A DNA stretch of 64,000 nt from JADMJV01 sp964649085 (GTDB lineage Bacteria > Vulcanimicrobiota > Xenobia > Xenobiales > JADMJV01), in the NCBI GenBank assembly GCA_964649085.1, contig CAZYPN010000024.1:1-64000 (forward strand), written 5' to 3'. The translations under genes were made by a program, and so were the position numbers. Position 1 is the first letter of the stretch, and every line of letters starts with the position of its first letter. Positions 26,233-34,931 of the stretch are shown here, piece by piece. The notes under the pieces were generated by a model that made no database searches, was not told where the DNA came from, and saw nothing but the letters and a program-made list of their open reading frames with translations.

Positions 26233-28848
26233 ATGTACGGAGTCAATATGAATGTGGGCTTCAACGTAGGATGGGGTAACCCGTTCGCGTCGGGCTGTGG
26301 GGCTTTCCCAATGATGGGTGGTCTCGACATGCTGATGGGGCCACAGATGATGCCCGGCTTCAATCCGATGTTCCAACAGCAAGGCGGCATGCAGATGCTG
26401 ATGGGCGGCATGCAAATGCTGATGGGCGGTATGCAGATGCTGCAAATGATGCAGATGATGCGCATGATGCAGGGCGGCGGCCAGTGTGGCTGCGGTGGCC
26501 CAGGCGGCGTGCCTCCCTTCTATCAACAGCCCCCCTGCCAGGGCCCGCCGCAGTTCCCGCCCTATCCTCCTTCTCCCTGGAACCAGGGCGGCGGCGGCTG
26601 CGGTTGCCAGCCCCCGAATTATGGAAATCCTCAGCCTTGCTACCCCTATCCCGAACCGCGTCCCCGTCCTCCCCACTGCGATTATCGCCCGGGTGGCTGG
26701 TGCGATGACAATATCCACAATCATGGTGGCCGTGGTCGCGACTGGCAGTACAACAACGGCGGTTGGGGCAACGATCGCATTCACCAGTACGGCGGTCGCG
26801 GCAACGATTGGCAGTATGCCAATGGCGGCACCGGCAATGACCATATCGGTCAGTACGGCGGCCGTGGCCACGACCGCATCAATGCCAACGGTGGTTGGGG
26901 TGCCGACAATATTCACCAGCACGGCGGACGCGGTAACGACCGCATCAACGCCGACGGTGGCTGGGGTGCCGACACCATTCGTCAGGACGGCGGTCGCGGT
27001 CATGACAACATCAACGCCAATGGCGGTTGGGGTGCCGACAACATCAGCCAGAGCGGTGGCAAGGGCCACGACAACATCAACGCCAACGGTGGCCTGGGTG
27101 CCGACAACATCCGCCAGGATGGCGGCAAGGGCAATGACCGCATCAATGCCAACGGTGGTTGGGGTGCCGACAATATTCGCCAGGATGGCGGCAAAGGTAA
27201 CGACACCATCACGGCCAACGGTGGCCTGGGTGCCGACAACATCCACCAGAGCGGCGGCAAGGGCAATGACACCATCACGGCCAACGGCGGCTGGGGCAAC
27301 GACAATATTCGCGTAGACGGCGGCGCGGGCAACGACCGCATCAACGTCGACGGCGGCCTTGGTCGCGACAACATCACCTACGACGTGAGCGCCGGGCGTG
27401 ACCAGGTGCGTCTCGACGGCGGCGCCGGCCACGACCGCGTGAACATCAACGTGGGCGACCAGCGCAACTACACCGTGGTCGATTCCAAAGGCAACGTGCT
27501 CTATCAGCAGGGCAACGGCGGCTCTCGTATCCAGGTTGACAATGCCGAGCAGGTCACCATCAACGGTGCCGACGGTAAGCCGATCTGGGACAGCTCCTGG
27601 AAAGACGGAAAGTGCCCCGCTCCGGGTGGCACCACTCAGGTGGGCGGCGGCAGCACCACCCAGGTGGGCACCGGTCGCAACGATACCCAGGTGGCCACGG
27701 GCGGCCGGGGCAACGACCGCATCAACCAGTATGGCGGTAGCGGTAGCGACACCCAGGTGGCCAACGGTGGCCGCGGAAACGACCGTATCAACCAGTATGG
27801 CGGTCCGGGTAGCGATACCCAGGTAGCCAACGGTGGCCGCGGCAACGACCGCATCAACCAGCACGGCGGCTGGGGTGCTGATACCCAGGTCGCCAACGGC
27901 AACCGTGGCAACGACACCATTCGCCAGAACGGCGGAACGGGCAACGATACCCAGGTGGCCAACGGCGGCCGAGGCAATGACAACGTGACCCAAAATGGTG
28001 GTTGGGGTGCCGATCGTCAGGTGGCCAACGGTGGCCGCGGCAACGATACCGTCACCCAGAACGGTGGCACCGGCAACGACACCCAGACCGCCAACGGCGG
28101 CCGTGGCAATGACAACGTGACCCAAAACGGTGGTTGGGGTGCCGATCGTCAGGTGGCCAACGGTGGCCGCGGCAACGACACCGTTACCCAGAACGGCGGA
28201 ACGGGCAACGACACCCAGACCGCCAACGGCGGCCGTGGCAACGACACGGTGACGCAGAACGGTGGTTGGGGTGCCGATACCCAGGTAGCCAACGGTGGCC
28301 GCGGCAATGACCGCGTCACTCAGAATGGTGGCACGGGCAATGACACCCAGGTGGCCAACGGTGGGCGTGGCAACGACACGGTGACGCAGAACGGTGGTTG
28401 GGGTGCCGATACCCAGGTAGCCAACGGTGGCCGCGGCCACGACACCATCAACCAGTCGGGCGGATCGGGTAATGACACGCAGGTGGCCCGCGGTGGGGCT
28501 GGCAACGACCGCATCAATGTCGACGGCGGCCGCGGCAATGACCGCATCAACGTCAACGGCGAGCGCGGCAACGACGTCATCAACATCAACGGCGGACGCG
28601 GCTCCGACAACATCACCTACAATGTCAGCGAGGGCAACGACCGCGTGCGCATCGACGGTGGCGGTCACTGGTTCACCAACGACACCGCGACCATCAACCT
28701 GGGCAACCACAACGTTACCGTGGTGGACAGCCGGGGCAACATCATCTACCGCAATGGTGACGGCGGCAGCCACATCACGGTCGACAATATCGACAACCTG
28801 ACCATCCTTGGTCCCGATGGCAAGCCGGTTCACCGGCGCAACGGATAG
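26233..28848 (+). CDS. RTX-like repeat protein with 11-residue period
   Basis: The product is 871 residues. Residues about 1-85 are rich in Met and Gly (units like MQMLMGGMQM), then comes a Pro/Gly/Cys-rich stretch. Two blocks of GGxGxDxIx repeats follow, coordinates 26725-27384 (20 units) and 27700-28623 (28 units). The motif is that of calcium-binding RTX toxins, but the period is 11 residues (33 bases), not 9. Each block ends in a similar cap of about 75 residues (NITYxVSxGxDxVRxDGG, later TVVDSxGN and GxDGKP). RTX repeats fold as a calcium-filled beta-roll after export, usually by type I secretion. No signal peptide and no type I exporter are seen here. Expected place: cell surface or outside. 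Confidence 0.88.
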   Translation: MYGVNMNVGFNVGWGNPFASGCGAFPMMGGLDMLMGPQMMPGFNPMFQQQGGMQMLMGGMQMLMGGMQMLQMMQMMRMMQGGGQCGCGGPGGVPPFYQQPPCQGPPQFPPYPPSPWNQGGGGCGCQPPNYGNPQPCYPYPEPRPRPPHCDYRPGGWCDDNIHNHGGRGRDWQYNNGGWGNDRIHQYGGRGNDWQYANGGTGNDHIGQYGGRGHDRINANGGWGADNIHQHGGRGNDRINADGGWGADTIRQDGGRGHDNINANGGWGADNISQSGGKGHDNINANGGLGADNIRQDGGKGNDRINANGGWGADNIRQDGGKGNDTITANGGLGADNIHQSGGKGNDTITANGGWGNDNIRVDGGAGNDRINVDGGLGRDNITYDVSAGRDQVRLDGGAGHDRVNINVGDQRNYTVVDSKGNVLYQQGNGGSRIQVDNAEQVTINGADGKPIWDSSWKDGKCPAPGGTTQVGGGSTTQVGTGRNDTQVATGGRGNDRINQYGGSGSDTQVANGGRGNDRINQYGGPGSDTQVANGGRGNDRINQHGGWGADTQVANGNRGNDTIRQNGGTGNDTQVANGGRGNDNVTQNGGWGADRQVANGGRGNDTVTQNGGTGNDTQTANGGRGNDNVTQNGGWGADRQVANGGRGNDTVTQNGGTGNDTQTANGGRGNDTVTQNGGWGADTQVANGGRGNDRVTQNGGTGNDTQVANGGRGNDTVTQNGGWGADTQVANGGRGHDTINQSGGSGNDTQVARGGAGNDRINVDGGRGNDRINVNGERGNDVININGGRGSDNITYNVSEGNDRVRIDGGGHWFTNDTATINLGNHNVTVVDSRGNIIYRNGDGGSHITVDNIDNLTILGPDGKPVHRRNG
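26725..27384 (+). repeat. RTX-like tandem repeat block 1, 20 units of 33 bp
   Basis: Twenty consecutive 33-bp units encode GG-x-G-x-D-x-(I/Q)-x-x-x. Two alternating subtypes (GGWGADNIRQD-like and GGKGNDRINAN-like) give a 66-bp higher-order period. Confidence 0.95.
27700..28623 (+). repeat. RTX-like tandem repeat block 2, 28 units of 33 bp
   Basis: Twenty-eight consecutive 33-bp units. They alternate GGRGNDTVTQN-like and GGWGADTQVAN-like subtypes, and a 132-bp segment (four units) is nearly duplicated, pointing to recent expansion by recombination or slippage. Confidence 0.95.
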
Positions 28849-28868
28849 ACCCACTCGAAGAACCTGAA

Positions 28869-28895
28869 AGAAGGCCCCGAAAGGGGTCTTTTTTC
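28869..28895 (+). terminator. Rho-independent terminator after the RTX-like gene
   Basis: The stem GGCCCC (28873-28878) and GGGGTC (28883-28888) encloses a GAAA tetraloop, and six T follow. It lies 20 bases after the stop codon and ends just before the response-regulator gene. Confidence 0.9.
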
Positions 28896-28915
28896 ATGGG
28901 GGGAAAGAGGGGCAC

Positions 28916-30436
28916 ATGCTGGACATCCTGCTAGTCGACGACGATGAACTGGTGCGCCAGAGCATGTCCATGCTGCTCAGTCACGAAGGCTTCCAGGTGG
29001 TGGCCGCCAACGGGGGTCGCGAGGCATTGCAGAAAGCCCGCGAGCAAACCTTTGATCTGGTGGTCAGTGATGTTCGCATGCCCGACATGGACGGTTTTGA
29101 GGTGGTACGGCAGTTGCGCCAGCTCCAGCCCGACGCCAACTTTGTGCTCATCACTGGCTACGCTTCCGAAGATGCACCGGTGGAGGCGCTGCGGTTGCGC
29201 ATCGACGACTATTTCCGCAAGCCCTTCGATCTGAACTTCTTTCTGGAGCGCATTCGTCAATTCCGCCGTCAGCGGCGGCAACGCTCGGGATTGACTCCCG
29301 AGCAGAGTTTGGAGAAGTTTACGGCCTGGCTGCGGCGTAGGCCTGGTTATGCCGAGCGTCACGATGCCCTTGAAGAACAGGTGGCCCGAGCCGCCCAACG
29401 ATTGGGGCTCGACTCGGCTCAGGTGCAGTCGCTGCGTCTGGCCGTTCGACTTCAAGACCTGGTGGTCGAGCTGCCGACTTTTCCCGCTGAGCCGATCGAT
29501 TGTGGACATGGGGTGGCCGAACAGGCGGCTCGACTGTTGATCGAGTGCGGCTGCCGCCCGCTGGGCAGCGATCTGGCTTTGCAGCTGCTGTTGGCAGCCA
29601 TGCACCTGGCTTACCCTCAGAAGTTGCCGCGCCCCGCAGGTCTTGAGGGACGGATTTGGGAGGAACTCGGACAGTCACGCAGTCCATCTGAGGTGGAAAA
29701 ACCCCAGGGCAGCGTGCTGAGGGTCTATACTTTGGGCCACACCCGAGTCGCCTGGGGAGAGGCCGAGATTCCGGCCTCACAGTGGGAGTCGCATCGGGCT
29801 CGTTGGCTGTTTCTCTATCTGGTGTCGCGCCGCGGCCAGTGGGTGTCCAACGAGCGTCTGCGCGACATGTTCTGGCCCGAGAGTGAAGAGGAGAAAGCTC
29901 AGCGTTCATTGGTGAGCACCATTCATCGCTGTCGCAAGGCGCTGGGAGAGGCGTCGCTGCTGCAGCGCAGCGACCGGGGCTACAGTCTGGAATCGGGGGC
30001 TCAGCTTTGGTGGGATTTAGAGCAGCTGGAGCGGGCCCATCGCCAGATGCAGTCGGCCGATCCCGAGCCGGCCTTGCGTCAGATCGAGGCCCTGTACCAG
30101 GGTGAGTTTTGCCCGGATTGTCCCTATGAGTGGGCCGATCCCATTCGCCAGCGAGCCCATCGCCTGGCGTTGGAGGGCATCGAGAAGCTGGGCCGATTGT
30201 TGCTCGAGGAGTCGCCCGAGGCGGCCGAAGGCAGAGCCCGCCGGGCGCTGCAACTCGAGTCAACCTCGGAGTCGGCGGCCGAAATTTTGCTGCGCGCGCT
30301 CTGGGCTCAGGGTCGACGTGATGAAGCTGTGCGCACCTATCGGGACTTTTGTCAGCGCCTCGAGCGCGAGCTCAGCCTGCCTCCCGGCCCGGAGTTGCTG
30401 CGAACCTATCTGGAACTGACACAACTCGGATCGTGA
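28916..30436 (+). CDS. Response regulator with SARP-like winged helix and BTAD domain
   Basis: The product is 506 residues. Residues 1-120 are a receiver domain with the acidic pocket DDD (8-10), phosphoacceptor Asp52 in VVSDVRMPD, Thr in LITGYAS and Lys in YFRKPFD. Residues about 130-245 are helical and not assigned. At about 265-345 there is an OmpR-type winged helix (SHRARWLFLYLVSRRGQWVS, then ALGEASLLQRSDRGYSLE), followed by a bacterial transcriptional activator domain rich in TPR-like helices. This layout is that of SARP/AfsR-type activators joined to a receiver. GAGGGG precedes the ATG. The stop overlaps the kinase start (GTGA), so this is a two-component pair. Confidence 0.92.
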   Translation: MLDILLVDDDELVRQSMSMLLSHEGFQVVAANGGREALQKAREQTFDLVVSDVRMPDMDGFEVVRQLRQLQPDANFVLITGYASEDAPVEALRLRIDDYFRKPFDLNFFLERIRQFRRQRRQRSGLTPEQSLEKFTAWLRRRPGYAERHDALEEQVARAAQRLGLDSAQVQSLRLAVRLQDLVVELPTFPAEPIDCGHGVAEQAARLLIECGCRPLGSDLALQLLLAAMHLAYPQKLPRPAGLEGRIWEELGQSRSPSEVEKPQGSVLRVYTLGHTRVAWGEAEIPASQWESHRARWLFLYLVSRRGQWVSNERLRDMFWPESEEEKAQRSLVSTIHRCRKALGEASLLQRSDRGYSLESGAQLWWDLEQLERAHRQMQSADPEPALRQIEALYQGEFCPDCPYEWADPIRQRAHRLALEGIEKLGRLLLEESPEAAEGRARRALQLESTSESAAEILLRALWAQGRRDEAVRTYRDFCQRLERELSLPPGPELLRTYLELTQLGS

Positions 30437-31764
30437 GCAGCGGTCTTTCCGGCTACGCTCGCGGAGTGGCTCTGCTGGGGATGGTTGTGTGGCTGGCGGC
30501 CTGCTGGGTACAGCCCTACCACGCCCCCGGTTGGCCTGTGCTGTTGTCGCTGGCCGTCTGCGCCCTTTGGGCCGAGTTGCGCAGCAGCTACGTCCCCGGA
30601 TTCGGAGTCGTCAACTTCGGCGAGGGTCTCTATCTTGGGGTCAGCCTGGCCTACGGCGGGCCCTGGGGTGGGGCACTGGCCTGTCTTTTGGGGTTTGCCA
30701 GCGACCGCTGGAATCGAAAGGACGCCCGAGTGGCCCTGTTCAACTGCGGCTGGGCCTTGACCACCTTCACGCTGGCCGTTTGGCCGCTTCCGGGCATCGA
30801 GCATCCGTTGCTGCGACTGCTGCAGGCCTCCACTCTGTATGCGCTCATCGCCGGACTGCTGCAGGCCGGATGTATCGTGCATCTCGAGGGGGTGTCCTGG
30901 CGGACAACGCTGGCCCAGCAATGGCGCCTGGCCCATCTCAGCCTGCCCAGCGCGGCCTTGCTGGGATTGCTTACCGAGTGGCTCATCGAATTGGGGTCCT
31001 GGGCTCTGGTGCTGATCCTCTTTCCGATCGAGGTGTTTGCCGCCTATGTTCGGGTGCATCAGTTGCACCGCCAACTGCTGGAGGCCCAGGCCCAGTTGCA
31101 GGCCCAGGGGCGTCAGGCCGCTCTGGGGTTGATGGCCGCGGGCATCGCCCACGAAATCAACAATCCGTTGGCAGCCATGGGCACCAGTCTGCACCTGCTG
31201 CGGCGCATGCAGTTACCCCCTCCCTCGGCTCCATGTTTGGAAATGATGGAGAAAGGCATCGAGCGATGTCGCTCGGTCACCGACCGCATGCTGTTGTACA
31301 GCCGCGGAACCGATGTTGAGGCAGGGCAATTGTCGGAGCTTTCCGAGGTAGCGGCCGACGCCGTGGTCTTCCTGAAGGACCGACTGAGAAACTGCTCGGT
31401 ACATTGGAACTGGCAGGGAGAACAGCAGGTGGCCTGCGGTCCCGGTGCCCTGGTGCAAATATTGACCAATTTGCTGGAGAACGCAGCCGACGCCATGCCT
31501 TCGGGCGGCACCATCGAAGTGAGCTCCGAGGTCGCAGCCGACCGAGTTCGCATTTACTGCCGTGACTCTGGTGGGGGCATTGCTCGCGAGCACCGCGAAC
31601 GAATTTTTGACCCCTTTTTTACCACCAAAGAGGTGGGGTCGGGCACCGGCCTGGGCCTTTCGCTCAGTCGGGCTCTGGCTCGCCAGGTTGGGGGCGACCT
31701 GCGTCTGCAGGACAGCGGAACATCGGGCAGCTGCTTTGTGCTTGAACTTCCCAGGAAAAGTTAA
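30433..31764 (+). CDS. Membrane sensor histidine kinase
   Basis: The product is 443 residues. The first 200 have about six membrane helices and no large extracellular loop, so the stimulus may be within the membrane or intracellular. A coiled linker (HQLHRQLLEAQAQLQAQG) leads to the HisKA dimerisation domain with the phospho-His in GIAHEINNPLAAM. The ATPase domain has NLLENAADAM, DSGGGI and GTGLGLSLSRA. It should phosphorylate Asp52 of the partner regulator encoded immediately upstream. The GTG at 30433 overlaps the regulator stop. Confidence 0.94.
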   Translation: MSSGLSGYARGVALLGMVVWLAACWVQPYHAPGWPVLLSLAVCALWAELRSSYVPGFGVVNFGEGLYLGVSLAYGGPWGGALACLLGFASDRWNRKDARVALFNCGWALTTFTLAVWPLPGIEHPLLRLLQASTLYALIAGLLQAGCIVHLEGVSWRTTLAQQWRLAHLSLPSAALLGLLTEWLIELGSWALVLILFPIEVFAAYVRVHQLHRQLLEAQAQLQAQGRQAALGLMAAGIAHEINNPLAAMGTSLHLLRRMQLPPPSAPCLEMMEKGIERCRSVTDRMLLYSRGTDVEAGQLSELSEVAADAVVFLKDRLRNCSVHWNWQGEQQVACGPGALVQILTNLLENAADAMPSGGTIEVSSEVAADRVRIYCRDSGGGIAREHRERIFDPFFTTKEVGSGTGLGLSLSRALARQVGGDLRLQDSGTSGSCFVLELPRKS

Positions 31765-31872
31765 CGACCCAACCCGAGGTGGTGACCCAACCGTGACCTT
31801 GAAGCGACTGTCCACGGTGCCTGATGGCTATACTTACAACATCTCCTATCGTTCTCAGGGTCTCCTGAAAAG

Positions 31873-31902
31873 TGCTCCGCAGTTTGCGGGGCTTATTTTT
31901 TT
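31873..31902 (+). terminator. Rho-independent terminator after the two-component operon
   Basis: GCTCCGCA and TGCGGGGC pair with one wobble around a short loop, followed by TTATTTTTTT. It lies about 110 bases after the kinase stop. The 31765-31872 stretch shows no other feature. Confidence 0.85.
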
Positions 31903-31904
31903 GG

Positions 31905-32265
31905 GAAATCCGCCGTGAGGAGGGTCATTGGGAGGAAATGGGTCTTCGACGTGTAGCGTGATGGTTTGCCAGTTGTTGTCTTCGCGGCTCTCGGCTACCT
32001 GGTGCTGGCTGTCGGCCCTGGCCTCCACTCAGTACATCGAGTCGAAGTGACTGGTCCACAGGGGTCCCAGGCCACGAAAGGCGATCTCGGCACCAGCCAA
32101 TCCTTGAGCACGCGCGTTCTTCAGAAAACCTGTAGAGTTGAGTTCGATATTGAAAGCGCCTGCGGGCTGAGTACCTTGATTCTTGACGACGATGTCGAAA
32201 TACACCGGGTCTCCCGGGCGTGGAAACGGGTTACTGGCCACCAATGGGTCAATGAGCTAAACTTG
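31905..32265 (-). pseudogene. CARDB-domain gene remnant, 5' truncated with in-frame TGA
   Basis: On the - strand, reading from about 32265, the frame gives a CARDB-like segment: DPVYFDIVVKNQGTQPAGAF, then GLGPLWTSHFDSMY, then TGA at 32029-32031. Directly after this stop, in the same frame, comes VEARADSQHQVAESREDNN followed by WQTITLHVEDP, which is the classical end of a CARDB domain. A single nonsense change therefore interrupts the domain. There is no credible start: a TAG lies just upstream of LIDPL. I read it as a decayed fragment of a surface-adhesion gene. A sequencing error in the TGA would restore the domain but not the missing 5' part. Confidence 0.72.
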
Positions 32266-32337
32266 CCAGACCCACCAATCCATTCCCATTCTGTTGCTAT
32301 CACACCAGCTTTTCCACTCAATTTCAGAGCCCCCGGA

Positions 32338-32349
32338 TAGACTGACCTC
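32338..32349 (+). promoter_or_regulatory. Putative -10 element of a leaderless promoter
   Basis: TAGACT (32338-32343), GACCTC, then ATG at 32350. No ribosome binding site precedes the ATG. Confidence 0.55.
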
Positions 32350-33384
32350 ATGCTCTCTCCCCTTACCTCCAGGCAAGCCATCAGGAAAACGCCCCCGCCG
32401 ATTCGCGAAGTCGAGGTACAGCGCGTCGTCGACGAATTTGCCGGCGGGACCCAGTCGGTTTGTGCCGTGGCCGAGGTGGAGGGACAGCTGAAGTTTCTCA
32501 AGTCGCAACGACCTCACTCTCACGTAAGGTATGCCAACTTTGAGTCCGAGATTCTGGCCCACGACCTGTTCGAGGTTGCCGGTATTCGGGCTCCTGAGGC
32601 CGAGGTGGTGCGGCTGAGGCCGGGCAGCGCACTGGAAGAGCGGCTGGGCAAGGTGGTTCTTGCCATGGACTACGTCGACTCCGAGTTTGCCGGCCGCCAA
32701 AAGGTGATGGGCGGCGCCTGGGGTACTCGCCAGGGCGCCGATAGAGATGACTATCGCAAGATGATTCTGGTAGACATTCTGATGGGCAACGCCGACCGTC
32801 GCGGAGCCAACTATCTCGATCGCTGGACGCGCCAGGGCGAGGTAAAACCCGTGCCCATTGACAACAACAGCGGCTTTGGCAACTTGCTGAACTGGAAAGT
32901 GCCCACCAACCACTGCAACTTTATCAACTCCTATGGAGGCGCCGGCAGCACGCCGGGCATTCGTCAGAATGGAACGATCGCGAATATTCTGATGGACACC
33001 ACCCTGCATCAAGAGCTCCTCGATGAGCCTGCAGAACAGCAGCGCACACTGGAATTGGCTCGAGAGTTGGTGGGTCGTCTGAGCGACGAAAAGATCGACG
33101 AGATGGTCGAGGACCTGCCCCGAGAGATCATTCCTCGCGGTACTCGAGTCAGCCTGGACGATGTCCGCAAAGGCCTGGATGTCCAGGGGCTGGAGTTGCT
33201 GACCAACGGGGCAGAAGAGGGTCTGTCGGGCCAGGAGCTGTTTCAATTTCGCAAGGACCAGATTCGCCACACGCTGCGCTGGCGCCGCGATCACCTGGTG
33301 GATGCCTTGACGACCTTCTTTGCGGCCGCCGACCCGCTCAAGCAGGCCTCGGACGATTGGAATCTACTGACTCAGCGAGGTTGA
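32350..33384 (+). CDS. HipA / PI-kinase-like protein kinase fold
   Basis: The product is 344 residues. Several landmarks of the HipA and phosphatidylinositol-kinase-like fold are visible: an ATP-anchoring Lys in QLKFLKSQ, a helix with Glu in NFESEILAHDLFEVAGI, the catalytic loop ILVDILMGNADRRGANYLD (Asp/Asn), and the metal-binding PIDNNSGFGN. The N-terminal 30 residues are polar and Pro-rich, like the orphan genes of this window. HipA phosphorylates GltX, but there is no HipB partner here; other members are secretion effectors or polymorphic kinases, so the target is open. Transcription probably starts at the ATG itself. Confidence 0.72.
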   Translation: MLSPLTSRQAIRKTPPPIREVEVQRVVDEFAGGTQSVCAVAEVEGQLKFLKSQRPHSHVRYANFESEILAHDLFEVAGIRAPEAEVVRLRPGSALEERLGKVVLAMDYVDSEFAGRQKVMGGAWGTRQGADRDDYRKMILVDILMGNADRRGANYLDRWTRQGEVKPVPIDNNSGFGNLLNWKVPTNHCNFINSYGGAGSTPGIRQNGTIANILMDTTLHQELLDEPAEQQRTLELARELVGRLSDEKIDEMVEDLPREIIPRGTRVSLDDVRKGLDVQGLELLTNGAEEGLSGQELFQFRKDQIRHTLRWRRDHLVDALTTFFAAADPLKQASDDWNLLTQRG

Positions 33385-34838
33385 GCCACCAGGAAATATT
33401 CGACCACCCCCTCGGATTCCAGGGGTACGGGCTGTTGGGCCATGTGTTCGTAGACCGGGCCAGAAAGCCGGGGGCGCAGCCAGCGCCAGTCGGGATAACG
33501 CTTGCGCAGCGATTTGATCAGAAATTCGCCAAAAGCGACGGGCAAATGACGATCGAACTGTCGATTGAGTACTGGGGAACCCAGCGCTCGACAGTCCAGC
33601 ACTTCGTAGCCAGCGTTCTGCACCAGTAACTGCCAGGTGCGAGCATCGTAGAGGTGATGATGTTGAAAAAAACCGTCCAGGGCGCCCGAGGCCGCCATGC
33701 CCAGGCGTGTGCCCAAGACGTTCAGCCAGCGAACCAGGCGGAGATAGCGTGACCAACCGAAGGCGGGCACGAAGAGCAAGAGCTTCCCTTGAGGGTCGAG
33801 GCAGGTGCGGATGTTGACGAGCGCTTCATGAATATTGGGAACGTGCTCCAGGGAGCAGTTGCCCAGAACCCAAGGATAGCTTCGTTCCGGGCGCTGTCGG
33901 GAAATGTCCATGCTCCACAGGTCGCGATAAATGCCGGTATTCCCGGCCAGTTTCAACTCCTGGGCGTTGAGGTCAACGCCGTCCAGGGTCAGTTTGCTGA
34001 CGCCCGGGTAGGCCCGCCAGAACGAGCCGTCGCCACAGCCCACGTCCAGGATTTCCGTCTGTTCGGGCAGCCATTGGTAGAGGGTGGTCAGTCGAGAGAT
34101 TTCGCGCAGCGCTAATGAAGTGGGAATGGAGCGCGTCAGTTCGCCAAAGACGCCGCTGAGGCGAAAGGGGTCGAGTTTGGGCAGCTTGGGCCCGGGCTTG
34201 CGGGCAGCCACCACCAGGGCCAGGTTTCCCGGGGTTTTTTCCAGCAGAATCTCTTCCAGGCCGGCTCGTCGCAACAGCCGGAACAGGCTCTCGGCGGAAA
34301 AAGGCGTGGGATGCAGCCCCTTGCGCGTGAACCCCTTGCTGCGGGCCACCAATTCGAGAAAGGTGCTTTCGATCAGCGGTAGGGTCCAGTCGCCGTAGTT
34401 GGGAGTGCTGAGCTGAATGCGTCCTCCCGGCTTGAGCACCCGCAACAGTTCGCCCAGCCAGCGTTCGGGCTCGCCGACATGCTCGATAACTTCGGTGGCA
34501 AAGATGAAGTCGGCGCTGTCAGAATCGAAGGGCAGGCTGTATTCTTCGCACAGTTGGAAGCGGGCCTGGCGATGGGCATACTGATGGCAGCAGAATTCGA
34601 TATTGCGGGGGTCGATGTCCAGTCCGACGTAGTGATGCTGTTCACCGATGTGGTGAAGGATTTGCGACATGCCACAGCCCACGTTGAGCACCGTTAAAGG
34701 ACCCCTGGCGGATTCTTCTTCCAGCGTGCGCACGACGTGATCGCGAATGGGGTGATGATACAGCGAGAAGGGGAAGCGGTCGACGACCGCAAGATTGGAT
34801 TGGTAGTCGTTGGTGGGCGGGACAAAACCAGATTGCAT
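33372..34838 (-). CDS. Protein with two tandem class I SAM-dependent methyltransferase domains
   Basis: The product is 488 residues. The first domain (about 40-230) has motif I in LTVLNVGCGMSQIL, followed by YVGLDIDPRNIEF and ADFIFATEVIEHV. The second (about 265-450) has EILDVGCGDGSFW and NCSLEHVPNIHEAL. Both belong to the methyltransferase type 11 group that often modifies sugars or lipids in surface polysaccharide pathways. The frame stays open to 35693 but crosses the pilC gene on the other strand; the ATG at 34838 with GAAGGTG upstream is the credible start. Its stop overlaps the convergent kinase-like gene by 13 bases. Confidence 0.88.
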   Translation of the reverse strand: MQSGFVPPTNDYQSNLAVVDRFPFSLYHHPIRDHVVRTLEEESARGPLTVLNVGCGMSQILHHIGEQHHYVGLDIDPRNIEFCCHQYAHRQARFQLCEEYSLPFDSDSADFIFATEVIEHVGEPERWLGELLRVLKPGGRIQLSTPNYGDWTLPLIESTFLELVARSKGFTRKGLHPTPFSAESLFRLLRRAGLEEILLEKTPGNLALVVAARKPGPKLPKLDPFRLSGVFGELTRSIPTSLALREISRLTTLYQWLPEQTEILDVGCGDGSFWRAYPGVSKLTLDGVDLNAQELKLAGNTGIYRDLWSMDISRQRPERSYPWVLGNCSLEHVPNIHEALVNIRTCLDPQGKLLLFVPAFGWSRYLRLVRWLNVLGTRLGMAASGALDGFFQHHHLYDARTWQLLVQNAGYEVLDCRALGSPVLNRQFDRHLPVAFGEFLIKSLRKRYPDWRWLRPRLSGPVYEHMAQQPVPLESEGVVEYFLVAQPR

Positions 34839-34931
34839 GGGGGCACCTTCTCGCGCCGCACAAACCTGCCTGCAACCCTGTGGGGCCACTCGTTCGCCAG
34901 GGATAGCCAGTGCCCTGAAGAACGGAGCGGG

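Noticed and set aside
26149..28854. 901-residue frame antisense to the RTX-like gene
   Set aside because: It is the mirror of the tandem repeats (stops are rare on the opposite strand of GGxGxD codons). The + strand frame has a good ribosome binding site, motif and terminator.
32029..32031. Recoded TGA (selenocysteine or alternative code) in the CARDB frame
   Set aside because: TGA serves as a normal stop at many genes here (for example in the GTGA and ATGA overlaps), no SECIS-like hairpin is evident, and the 5' end of the frame is missing anyway.
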